64,000 nt of DNA from Modestobacter marinus (GTDB taxonomy: Bacteria; Actinomycetota; Actinomycetes; Mycobacteriales; Geodermatophilaceae): contig NZ_JABGCH010000023.1 in the NCBI RefSeq assembly GCF_019799945.1, positions 18,370 to 82,369 on the forward strand, written 5' to 3'. This document shows positions 1-6,751 of the stretch, one piece after another (within the stretch, counting starts at the first letter, position 1; the number at the start of each line of letters is the position of its first letter). A model generated the notes under the pieces. The model saw nothing but the letters and a program-made list of their open reading frames with translations. It made no database searches and was not told the DNA's origin. Made by a program: the position numbers and the translations under genes.

Positions 1-471
1 GCCCTCGCCGAAGTGGTGGAAGCAGATGTTCCCCTGCACGTCGATGACGTAGAGGGCGGGCCAGTACATGTTGGTGAACGCGGTCCAGATCCCGTAGTCG
101 TTGTCCACGGCGACGGGATAGGTGATCTGCCTGTCCTCGATCGCCCGTCGGACGTTGTCGACGTCCTGCTCGAACGGGAACTCGGGGGTGTGGACACCGA
201 GCACGACCAGTCCGGCGTCCCGGTAGGCCTCGTCCCAGGCGCGGACGTAGGGCACGGTGCGCAGCCAGTTGATGCAGGTGTAGGTCCAGAAGTCGACGGC
301 GACCACTCGGCCGCGCAGCCCCTCGGTCGTCAGTGGCGGAGAGTTGAGCCACCCGGTGGCCGCGTCCAGGGATGGCATCCTGCCCCCGGTGGGGCGCCGC
401 CCCGGAGCCCAGCCGGGGCCGCGGACCGCCTCGCGGATCGCGGCGAGCAGGGATTGCTGCGTCTCTATCAC
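1..471 (-). CDS. Thioredoxin-like (TlpA/DipZ-type) protein, 3' end cut by window edge
   Basis: This gene runs off the left edge; 157 codons are visible. The protein has a thioredoxin-fold core with DFWTYTCINW, followed by GVHTPEFPFE, VDNDYGIW and WPALYVID. This pattern is typical of the DipZ/cytochrome c biogenesis-type redoxin domain, which acts in thiol-disulfide or peroxide chemistry. The usual CxxC is reduced to a single Cys in the TCINW motif, as is common in this subfamily. I chose GTG at 471 because GGAGG lies just upstream; ATG at 378 is an alternative with a poorer site. No signal peptide or membrane segment is visible in this part. A promoter-like element at 720-765 is shared with the molybdopterin oxidoreductase operon. 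Confidence 0.8.
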   Translation of the reverse strand, partial: MIETQQSLLAAIREAVRGPGWAPGRRPTGGRMPSLDAATGWLNSPPLTTEGLRGRVVAVDFWTYTCINWLRTVPYVRAWDEAYRDAGLVVLGVHTPEFPFEQDVDNVRRAIEDRQITYPVAVDNDYGIWTAFTNMYWPALYVIDVQGNICFHHFGEG

Positions 472-541
472 GTGTCCCTCCGTTCAGGTCCCGGGCGGGC
501 CGCTCACCGGCGGGCCCTCCGCCCCAGCCGCCCCCCGGGCG

Positions 542-604
542 TCACGCCTCCGGCACTTGGCCGCGAGCAGGCGGGCTGCGCCCCGGTGACGACGTGCGCA
601 CCAC
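542..604 (-). CDS. Possible 20-codon leader ORF with a perfect Shine-Dalgarno
   Basis: Within the long leader of the redoxin gene, an AAGGAGGT sequence at 610-617 (read on the minus strand) sits five bases before a GTG that opens a 20-codon frame ending in TGA at 542. A perfect SD at this spacing is unusual by chance, but such a short frame cannot be supported by homology. It could be a leader peptide or a regulatory upstream ORF, or chance. Confidence 0.2.
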   Translation of the reverse strand: MVRTSSPGRSPPARGQVPEA

Positions 605-637
605 GGTCGACCTCCTTGAATGACACCTCCTCGCCGC

Positions 638-669
638 GGGAAGCCAGGGAGCCACGGGAAGCCAGGGAG
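638..669. repeat. Tandem duplication, 14-bp unit with 4-bp spacer
   Basis: GGGAAGCCAGGGAG occurs twice, at 638-651 and 656-669, separated by CCAC. It lies in the leader between the promoter-like element and the redoxin start. Confidence 0.7.
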
Positions 670-719
670 AGGTGGACCCGTCGGCCCGAGGGCGGTCGGT
701 GGGGGAGCGGCGGAGGGCG

Positions 720-765
720 CCAGACTAGGGGCGAGGACGCGACTCGTTCATGCGCCATTCGACTC
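720..765 (-). promoter_or_regulatory. Two-box promoter-like element upstream of the redoxin gene
   Basis: Read on the minus strand, the box GAGTCGAATGGCGCAT (750-765) is followed after exactly 18 bases by CCCCTAGTCTGG (720-731). The same two boxes, with the same 18-base gap, recur at 2480-2525 in front of the molybdopterin oxidoreductase gene. The arrangement resembles -35/-10 boxes of an alternative sigma factor. The upstream box lies inside the last codons of the DUF6510 gene. Confidence 0.5.
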
Positions 766-1068
766 ATTCGATGCAGCGGGCAGGAGGACGGCCAGCAGCT
801 GCGCGCCGCGCAGGTCGAGGAGGATGCGTCCCTCCCGGATCGCGTAGCGGAGGACGACGTCGGTGCAGCTTGGGCACCGCAGCACGAGCGCCGGCGCGTC
901 CGCATACAGGTGGTGCGCACCCAGCATCGACGTCGTGCCGCAGGATGCGCAACGGGACCGAGCGGTGGTGACGTCGACCGCGAAGAGCTCGGCGAGCATG
1001 CCGGCGGCCGCGTTGCCGTCGAGCCGCCGCGAGGCGGTGATGTCCACGGTGCCGGTCGGGTCGGTCAT
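748..1068 (-). CDS. DUF6510 family zinc-ribbon-like protein
   Basis: A 106-aa protein with two CxxC knuckles (CASC near residue 40 and CPSC near residue 65), suggesting a bound metal ion, and a C-terminal segment rich in Leu/Ile. I recognise it as DUF6510, a family I associate with flavin reductases and sulfite-oxidase-like proteins in actinobacteria; its function is unknown. Its ATG overlaps the stop of the upstream reductase gene (ATGA), so the two are translationally coupled and belong to one operon. It might serve as a redox or metal-handling partner of the two enzymes. Confidence 0.8.
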   Translation of the reverse strand: MTDPTGTVDITASRRLDGNAAAGMLAELFAVDVTTARSRCASCGTTSMLGAHHLYADAPALVLRCPSCTDVVLRYAIREGRILLDLRGAQLLAVLLPAASNESNGA

Positions 1069-1823
1069 GGGGGCCCCCCAGAGGTTCCGTAGCGTTCGAT
1101 CCGGATGGACGACGGTGCGTGGCCGAGATCGAGCAGGGTCGAGCTCACGGACTCGGCGAACGTCGTCGCGCCGCAGACGAAGATCCGCGGATCTTCATCC
1201 GGGCCGAAGCAGCACCGGCGCAGCATGTCGGCGTCGATCCGGCCCACCTCCCCGGACCAGCCGGCAGGCGTCTCCCGGGTCAACGTCACCGTCGTCTCCG
1301 AGCCGAGCACATCCCGGGCAAGGACATCGTCCTCCGAGCGCGCGGAGTAGAGCAGGCGCACGCGGGTGGAGCCCTCCGCCCGACGGTGGTGATCCAGCAT
1401 GGCGACGAATGGCGCGACGCCGGACCCACCCGCCACCAGTTGCACCGGCCGCCGGCCCTCCTCCGTGCCGAGGGGATCCGAGGTCGCCGACCAGACGAAG
1501 TAGCCGCCGATGGGCCCCCGCAGCTCGATCTCGTCGTCCTTGGCCAGCTCGTCGACGAGATAGGGCGACACCTCACCTCCGTCCAGGCGCTCGACCAGCA
1601 GGTGCAGTTCCGACACGTCGGGGGGTGACGCCACGGAATAGCTCCGCTGGGCCGTATAACCGTCCTCGGCGGTGAGCCGGACCACGAGGTGCTGACCCGG
1701 AAGGTGGCCGGGCCAGTCGGGCACGTCGAGCACCAGCCGGTGCACGCGTCGGCTTTCCGACCGGTTCTCCAGCAGCCTGGCGCGCAGCCAGGTCAGTCGC
1801 CGCTGTACCGCTCTTCGCGCCAT
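1065..1823 (-). CDS. FAD/NAD-binding ferredoxin-reductase-type oxidoreductase
   Basis: A 252-aa member of the ferredoxin-NADP reductase superfamily. The N-terminal barrel carries the FAD motif RSYSVASPP near residue 60. The C-terminal Rossmann half carries GGSGVAPFVAML and the terminal FVCGATTFAE motif. It probably transfers electrons between NAD(P)H and the molybdopterin protein encoded just upstream, whose reading frame it overlaps by 31 bases. No [2Fe-2S] ferredoxin domain is fused, so the electron partner is not obvious. Second gene of a three-gene operon. Confidence 0.9.
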   Translation of the reverse strand: MARRAVQRRLTWLRARLLENRSESRRVHRLVLDVPDWPGHLPGQHLVVRLTAEDGYTAQRSYSVASPPDVSELHLLVERLDGGEVSPYLVDELAKDDEIELRGPIGGYFVWSATSDPLGTEEGRRPVQLVAGGSGVAPFVAMLDHHRRAEGSTRVRLLYSARSEDDVLARDVLGSETTVTLTRETPAGWSGEVGRIDADMLRRCCFGPDEDPRIFVCGATTFAESVSSTLLDLGHAPSSIRIERYGTSGGPP

Positions 1824-2398
1824 GGGTCACCGTGGTTGTGGTAGCCGAAGGTCTCCCAGAATCCGGGCTCGTCGTACGGCAGCAGCGTCAGGCGCCGCAC
1901 CCACTTGGCGCTCTTCCAGAAGTACAGGTGCGGCACCAGCAGGCGGGCCGGCCCGCCGTGCTCGGGCGCGAGCGGCTGCCCCTCGTAGGTGTCCACCAAC
2001 CACGCCCGGCCTGCGGTCACCTCGTCGAGCGGCAGGTTCGTGGTGTAGCCGCCGTCGGACGCGGCCAGGATGTAGCGGGTCGTGCCCGGCACGTCCCCGA
2101 GGAGGGTGTCGAGCGACACGCCCTCCCAACGGGTGTCGAACTTCGACCACGTGGTGACGCAGTGGATGTCGACGGACACGGCTTCGCGGGGAAGTGCCCG
2201 GAACTCATCCCATGTCCACCGCCGGAGCTCGTCGGTCTGGTCGTGAACACTGAAGTCCCAGCGCTCTAGCCGAGTCTGCGGCGTCGGACCGGCCGAGAGC
2301 ACCGGGAAGGCGTCCCCGACGTCGTACTGCCCGGGCGGGAGGCGGTCGTCCGCCCGGTCGGAACGTCCGCGACGGAAACCACGCGACAGGACCGTCAT
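1793..2398 (-). CDS. Sulfite-oxidase-like molybdopterin-dependent oxidoreductase
   Basis: A YedY/sulfite-oxidase-type molybdenum cofactor domain of about 200 aa. The likely Mo-ligating Cys is in IHCVTTWSKFD, followed by TRWEGV, DGGYTTNLPL and the LYFWKSAKWV motif typical of the small soluble members. ATG at 2398 was chosen because it has a GAGAGGG site and begins with MTVLSRGF; the upstream extension looks non-coding. There is no twin-arginine signal, unlike YedY, so it is probably cytoplasmic. It heads the operon with the flavin reductase and the DUF6510 protein. Substrate unknown. Confidence 0.88.
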   Translation of the reverse strand: MTVLSRGFRRGRSDRADDRLPPGQYDVGDAFPVLSAGPTPQTRLERWDFSVHDQTDELRRWTWDEFRALPREAVSVDIHCVTTWSKFDTRWEGVSLDTLLGDVPGTTRYILAASDGGYTTNLPLDEVTAGRAWLVDTYEGQPLAPEHGGPARLLVPHLYFWKSAKWVRRLTLLPYDEPGFWETFGYHNHGDPWREERYSGD

Positions 2399-2479
2399 GA
2401 CGAGTCCCTCTCGGTCAGGACCAGGCCGTGGAGAGTCCGCGGACCGCGGGCGGTCCCTCCCGAGCCTCTCCGAGGCAGC

Positions 2480-2525
2480 CCAGACTAGGGGGCGTGACGG
2501 GGGGGGCCTATCCGCCATTTGACTC
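2480..2525 (-). promoter_or_regulatory. Two-box promoter-like element of the molybdopterin oxidoreductase operon
   Basis: Minus-strand GAGTCAAATGGCGGAT (2510-2525), 18 bases, then CCCCTAGTCTGG (2480-2491); the start codon is about 80 bases downstream. It matches the element at 720-765 in both boxes and in spacing, which argues for a shared regulator or sigma factor. Confidence 0.5.
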
Positions 2526-2573
2526 GTCTTTCTTCCTCCCGAGTCAGTCGTCGGGGTCCGCGGCCACCGGAAG

Positions 2574-2777
2574 TTAGGTCAGCGCGTCGCGGAGGGCGGC
2601 CCCTGTCGATATGCCGAGCTTGGGGAAGATCCGGTACAGGTGCCCGGACACCGTGCGCGGCGACAGGCAGAGGCGCGCGCCAAGTGGCGTCCACCAAGGT
2701 GGTGTGCCACGGCCCGGTGACCGGCGGGCCAAGGACGTGAAGGCGGCCACCGCGTGATCTTCTGGATGACCTCTCAC
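2574..2777 (-). pseudogene. LuxR-family regulator remnant (C-terminal helix-turn-helix only)
   Basis: The frame ends with LSPRTVSGHLYRIFPKLGIS followed by AALRDAL, the recognition half of a LuxR/GerE helix-turn-helix. Upstream, the conserved segment that should precede it (the LT..E..I..L...G..N..IA helices) is missing; instead AAFTSLARR, which resembles the region before the HTH in large LuxR regulators, is joined almost directly. This looks like an internal deletion in an already truncated gene. No start or sensory domain remains. Confidence 0.65.
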
Positions 2778-2799
2778 AGTCCTTCAGGAGTACGACGCG

Positions 2800-2930
2800 A
2801 TGACCGCTTCGAGCAGTATCGACCCTGCCCGCTTTCTGCACGAGCAGCTGCCCAGGCCAGTCCCGACCTGCTGCGCCAGATGCTCACGACCTTCATCAAC
2901 ACGCTCATGTCGGCTGAGGCCGACGCGGTC
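2800..2930 (+). mobile_element. IS256-family transposase N-terminal remnant, frameshifted
   Basis: From ATG at 2800 (preceded by AGGAG) the frame reads MTASSSIDPARFLHEQL. The family sequence then continues in the next frame as QASPDLLRQMLTTFINTLM followed by SAEADAV, which is the N-terminus of IS256-type transposases. A single base appears to be lost near 2851. The similarity stops near 2930, where unrelated dehydrogenase sequence begins. About 45 of roughly 400 residues remain, so it is inactive. Confidence 0.7.
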
Positions 2931-2935
2931 TGGCG

Positions 2936-3283
2936 TCGCTGAACCAGGCCGTCGCGGAGGCGCTCGTCGTCGCGCGCGCCGACGGCCTCGACCCCGACGT
3001 GTTCTACGACGTCCTCCAGGCCAGTGCCGTGGCCGCGCCGTACGTGTCCTACAAGCGGGAGACGTTCTTGAGGCCGGAGAGCGCCGAGGTCGCCTTCCCG
3101 GTCTCCCTGCTGCAGAAGGACGTCGGCCTGGGCCTGGAGCTCGCCCGCGAACACCACCTGGACCTCCCGGTGGCGACCACGGTCGGTCGCGTCCTCGAGG
3201 ACGCCCGGCGAGCCGGCCTGGCCGACCGGGACATGGCCGAAGTCGTGCGCCTGCTCCGGAACGACAACCAGATGGAGGAAACG
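2936..3283 (+). pseudogene. 3-hydroxyisobutyrate dehydrogenase-like C-terminal fragment
   Basis: The frame opens abruptly with SLNQAVAEALVVARADGLD, the helical C-terminal domain of beta-hydroxyacid dehydrogenases (GlxR/3-HIBDH type). It continues with FPVSLLQKDVGLGLELA and LPVATTVGRVLEDA. The Rossmann domain and the G-x-G-x-x-G motif are gone, replaced by the IS256 scrap. The frame has no stop and runs straight into the following NTF2-like gene. The fusion may be accidental, or the original gene may have had a fused tail. Confidence 0.7.
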
Positions 3284-3670
3284 ATGACCTCGTCCGACAC
3301 CCTTTCGACCGGCCAGATCGACGACCTCGAGGACCGTCGGTACGCGGCGATGGTCGACGCCGACCTCGACGCGCTGGACGAACTGCTCAGCGACGAGGTG
3401 AGGTACGCCCACTCCGACGCGTCGGTCGACAGTAAGGCCTCCTACCTGGAGATCCTCCGCAACGGGACGCTCGTCTACCACAGCCTCGAGCACACCACCG
3501 AAGCGGTCGTGAGCCGACCCGGTGTGGTGATCGTCGGCGGCACGATGTCCGGCTCCATCCGCATGAACGGGGCCGCGAAGACGCTCAACAGCCGGGTCGT
3601 CGCCGTCTGGGTGGCCGAGGACGGACGGTGGCGCCTGTTGGCCTTCCAGCCCACCCGCATCCCTGGGTGA
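3284..3670 (+). CDS. Nuclear transport factor 2 (SnoaL/DUF4440-like) family protein
   Basis: A 128-aa protein with the NTF2-like cone-fold pattern: an N-terminal helix with DDLEDRRYAAMVDADLDALD, then LLSDEVRYAHSD, and a C-terminal strand VWVAEDGRWRLLAFQPTRI. Such proteins are small hydrolases/isomerases or ligand binders; the specific role is unknown. The ATG at 3284 has GGAGGA five bases upstream, which supports independent translation even though the frame is open further upstream through the dehydrogenase fragment. It is the only gene between 2.5 and 5.0 kb that looks intact. Confidence 0.75.
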   Translation: MTSSDTLSTGQIDDLEDRRYAAMVDADLDALDELLSDEVRYAHSDASVDSKASYLEILRNGTLVYHSLEHTTEAVVSRPGVVIVGGTMSGSIRMNGAAKTLNSRVVAVWVAEDGRWRLLAFQPTRIPG

Positions 3671-3819
3671 TCCGTAGGGATCCTCGACAGCGCGGGGTGG
3701 AACAGCCTGCCGTCGTCTCCCGTCGAGCCCGTCGTCGTCGCACCTTGCCCCCGTCATCCCCACAACGCACAGCTCCAGGAATCACGGACTCGAGAAAAGC
3801 GACATGAGGCAATCGGCTC

Positions 3820-4000
3820 GCAGATCGCAACGGCCGGGTCGAGGCCCGGGTCAAGTTCCGCGACTACGGCGGCCAGGTCCGGCTGGTGTGGAAGACCGCA
3901 GCACGCCCGGGCGGCTGCCGAACGCGCCCGGCGGACGGGTGCGCTGACCGCCGACACCCGAGTGTCGACGCTGGCCGACACCCGGCTGGCCGCTGAGCAC
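3820..4000 (+). pseudogene. Tyrosine integrase remnant 1 (N-terminal part, frameshifted)
   Basis: Pieces in different frames read VEARVKFRDYGGQVRLVWKT, then AAAERARR, then LTADTRVSTLAD. Together these match the N-terminal arm/SAM-like region of actinobacterial phage-type tyrosine recombinases. At least one frameshift is present, and the catalytic domain is absent. The DNA resembles the start of remnant 2 at about 15.7 kb; the 50-base core looks roughly 80% identical by eye, in the same orientation. Confidence 0.6.
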
Positions 4001-4768
4001 GGCTGGTCCACCGGCACCGACCCACGAATCGCTCGACTTTCCCGCCCCCGGGGCACACCAGAGCCTCCATCAGACCCGGGGCGGGACACCGAGAGAAACC
4101 ACAGTGGAAAAGCCGGGCAGACCGGCGGCCACGTCACGCCCGATGCCTCCACCCCCGTCCCGCGCGAGATCAGTGCAGGCGCCCGCTCCATCGGTGGATC
4201 GAGGCTTAGGCACGGTGCTGATCCTTCCAGCGAGGCCGAAGCCTCACAGGCAAGGAGTCAACCGAACCGGGGGCAGTCCCGCTGGCAGCATGGGCGAGTG
4301 TGGCCAGCACCGCGGCACTCGATTGACGTCACCGTGACGCTGCGGTGACGCCTCACGTGTCAGGCTTCACCAGCTTAGCCTCCGCAACATAGCGCCTCAG
4401 CCGGGTAGTGGAGTCATGCATAGACGCGTTGCCGCTCAGGCGGCCCCGCCAGCTCCTGAAATGCCTGCTATCCCCGAAGTCGCATCAACTTCCGCGCGGC
4501 ATCCCTCGGGCTCGGCGGATAGGCGCGCGTCGATAATCGTGCGGTTTGGCTCGAACGTGGGGGAAGTCCACTGCATGCTTCCTATAGTCCTGAGTGCGTC
4601 ATAGCGGGGGAACTATGACGCCCTCAGGACTACCCACGCTATCTCCTCGACCGGCTCAAGCGCTGGTCAAACCGATTGACTGGCCTTCGCGGTCAAAGCC
4701 ACCCTACAGTGACGGACCGGAGATGAAACGACCCATACTATGGCGCCTCCGCACATGTCACCTTCTAG
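4001..4768. other. Gene-free stretch with falling GC content
   Basis: No convincing coding region is seen. Short open frames lack ribosome binding sites and recognisable motifs. The base composition drops noticeably from about 4.35 kb onward compared with the rest of the window. It contains the direct-repeat copy at 4255-4282. Confidence 0.5.
4255..4282 (+). repeat. Imperfect direct repeat copy 1, candidate attachment site
   Basis: GAGTCAACC, seven mostly different bases, then GGGCAGTCCCG. The same pattern is found at 15615-15641, immediately before the second integrase remnant. The two copies bracket an 11.4-kb segment. Confidence 0.35.
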
Positions 4769-4958
4769 ACCGACGGAGCATGAAGAGCATCATGCGAGCC
4801 GTCAAGTCCAACGGCCCCGGACGTTCCTCGGCTGTGCAACTCGTTGCCTCATGACCCGATACGGATTACCCACCTGTTGAACTCCATGGCACCCAAAGCT
4901 GGTTGCAGAAATCGATCTTCTTCCTGACACGGTAATCGGCCGACCCCGAGACAAAGTG
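4769..4958 (+). pseudogene. Possible Vsr/very-short-patch endonuclease remnant
   Basis: One frame reads LDRRSMKSIMRAVKSNGP, which resembles the conserved N-terminus of Vsr-like endonucleases (RS..MRAVKSK.T.PE). Another frame downstream contains LPDTVIGRPRDKV, loosely like the LPG.PDIV.PR.KV segment. There are stops and a frame change between them. The match is weak and rests on memory of the family pattern only. Confidence 0.22.
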
Positions 4959-4959
4959 A

Positions 4960-4975
4960 GTGTGAAACATCACAC
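4960..4975. promoter_or_regulatory. Perfect inverted repeat upstream of the Tae4-like gene
   Basis: GTGTGA-AACA-TCACAC, about 60 bases before the start codon. It is similar to a CRP/FNR half-site pair but with a 4-base rather than 6-base centre. It is a candidate operator for the amidase gene. Confidence 0.35.
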
Positions 4976-5036
4976 AGTGCCGACGCCGCGCTAGTCGTTC
5001 GATGGATCGCGCCAGTCGATTGATGTAGGAGTGAGC

Positions 5037-5867
5037 ATGCCCTCGACGCAGGACTGGAGCTATGAGCGGATTCTGACACTCTTCAATAGTAGCGGGTGCA
5101 CAATTACTGGGTGTCCTTATCGAGATGTAGGAGGAGGGACCATCAACTCGTGCGCGCTCGACTTGTCAGATGCGGTCTTGCGGGCTAGCTACACACTTCC
5201 GATCATCTCGGATCCCTACAACAAGTGCCCACATACGAATCCTCGTGTGCGTGGTGCGGACATCATGGCGCGCCTAGCACGAGCTCAAAACAACGCCACG
5301 GTCGATGCTTCGGGATGGGCAAATCGGCCGCCCTGGAAAGGAATCGTCTTCTTTGAAGAGCCCGATCCCGCCACCTCCCTCACGGGGCACATAGACCTAT
5401 GGGATGGTGCTAGCGGTAAGGGTGTTCATGGCACCTACCCCACTTGGGGCGGGGTCATATGGTTTTGGAAGCTAGGAACGTCACCAAACGACCTCATGCT
5501 GGGGACGTGGCGAAGCAACGACACGCCTTCGCGGTGGACGCTGGGGTTCTCTGACGGCGCATGCAACTGGGTCGAGCGCAATGCTTCCGGAGGCACGATC
5601 ACTCGAAAGGTTTTTCCGCACGTGGTTGGTGGTCGGTACCGACTCGAACGACCGAATGACGCCGAAGTCCTCACCTTCCTTGGTGCGCGACCGGAGGTCC
5701 GTGACGAAATCTTAGCGAGGTCTCCAGGGCCCTCGATAGTCACGATCAACAGGACGGATGGCACTGCATCCGCGGATTGGAGCGGACTGTTCTGGACTCT
5801 CGACGCAAATGGCAAGCTCACTAGCCTGAGCTACAAGACGAAGGCCTATGCGTTCACTAAGGTGTAG
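5037..5867 (+). CDS. Tae4-like peptidoglycan amidase (NlpC/P60-type cysteine peptidase) with unknown C-terminal domain
   Basis: A 276-aa protein from ATG 5037, with TAGGAG seven bases upstream. The first 150 residues match the type VI effector amidase Tae4 pattern: INSCALDLSDAV with the predicted nucleophile Cys39, a middle region with KCPHTNP, WKGIVFF, then TGHIDLWDG with predicted catalytic His118, and VIWFWKLG. Tae4 enzymes cut the D-Glu-mDAP bond of peptidoglycan stems. The last 120 residues (GTWRSNDTPSRWTLGF, GGRYRLERPNDAEVLTFLG) form a second, Trp-rich domain that I do not recognise. There is no signal peptide. Codon use is clearly less GC-rich than elsewhere, suggesting horizontal transfer. 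No type VI secretion gene and no recognisable Tai4 immunity gene are nearby. Confidence 0.75.
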   Translation: MPSTQDWSYERILTLFNSSGCTITGCPYRDVGGGTINSCALDLSDAVLRASYTLPIISDPYNKCPHTNPRVRGADIMARLARAQNNATVDASGWANRPPWKGIVFFEEPDPATSLTGHIDLWDGASGKGVHGTYPTWGGVIWFWKLGTSPNDLMLGTWRSNDTPSRWTLGFSDGACNWVERNASGGTITRKVFPHVVGGRYRLERPNDAEVLTFLGARPEVRDEILARSPGPSIVTINRTDGTASADWSGLFWTLDANGKLTSLSYKTKAYAFTKV

Positions 5868-6159
5868 GCCTGGTGGCCTCGCTCGGCTACTGAGCCTCAC
5901 GGGATAATTGGGGTGAAGCCGATAGCACGAGAGTTGCCCTCGCGTCAGCGAGGGTAGTTCCTCCAAAGTCGACAGTGGGAAGGCGGAGGCGTTCCTCCTG
6001 GTATGGCAGTGGAACGGTCCCCATTCTTTGGCGGTCGTGATTGTCGACCGCGAAGTCGTCGCAGGAGCAGTCCGCGACGAGCGGAGCTTCACTCCTCAGC
6101 CCCAGGTCCGTCCTACGGGCGAATCGTGCGTTCAGCGCAGCGATGGCGAGATCAGGGCG

Positions 6160-6696
6160 CTAGTCGGGTCGCTTCCCCCTGTACCCGGTCGCGCCAGCCG
6201 AGGTGGTTGCGTCGCTCGTGAGCGTTTGCTCCGCGCGGCGTTGACCGGGGATGGAGCACGCGCGCAGGTCGCTCTCCTCGAGGGAAGAGGGAAGCACCCA
6301 CCCGAGCAGGCCGTCGGTGTTGTTCTTCGCGGCGCGCAGCCACGCACTGCCGGGGTCGGCGATAAGTATGCCACCGGTCAAGTACTCGGTGAGCAGTCGA
6401 CGCAGACCGTCTGCACGACATAGCTTCTTGCCAGCGTCTGCGGGACGAAAGCCGACAACCCAGTCAGTATCAACCGCATCACCGCGGAACTGGGCTGGCG
6501 CAGCGCCCGTCCGGCAAGTGCGCCAGGCGTAGATGTCCGGTGCGGTGGTTGACCTAGCCAGTACTGCGGCTGCCAACCCTCGCCCCCCTTGGTGACACAC
6601 CGACCGGCGTCCCTGGCCGAGGTTCTCGGTGGGTGGATCGTCGCGCTGGGCGACACTCGGGCCTTCGAGCTGCCCAGCACCACGGATCCGAGTCAA
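6160..6696 (-). CDS. Hypothetical protein, uncertain
   Basis: The open frame is 178 codons; the credible part is the last 110 (DTDWVVGFRPADAGKKLC, then LLTEYLTGGILIADPGSAWL and LLGWVLPSSLEESDL). That part has balanced amino acid use and moderate GC at third positions, similar to the low-GC Tae4-like gene. No family is recognised. The N-terminal third may be untranslated, and no clear ribosome binding site decides a start. It is convergent with the amidase gene, so it is not an obvious immunity partner. Confidence 0.3.
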   Translation of the reverse strand: MTRIRGAGQLEGPSVAQRDDPPTENLGQGRRSVCHQGGRGLAAAVLARSTTAPDIYAWRTCRTGAAPAQFRGDAVDTDWVVGFRPADAGKKLCRADGLRRLLTEYLTGGILIADPGSAWLRAAKNNTDGLLGWVLPSSLEESDLRACSIPGQRRAEQTLTSDATTSAGATGYRGKRPD

Positions 6697-6751
6697 GCAG
6701 GATCAATTCGTGACAGCAGCGATCATCTGCCTGCTATTCGCGGATTCGGGT

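Noticed and set aside
6160-6696. Immunity protein for the Tae4-like amidase
   Set aside because: It is on the opposite strand, convergent, with no signal peptide and no Tai4-like pattern. It is kept only as an uncertain hypothetical gene.
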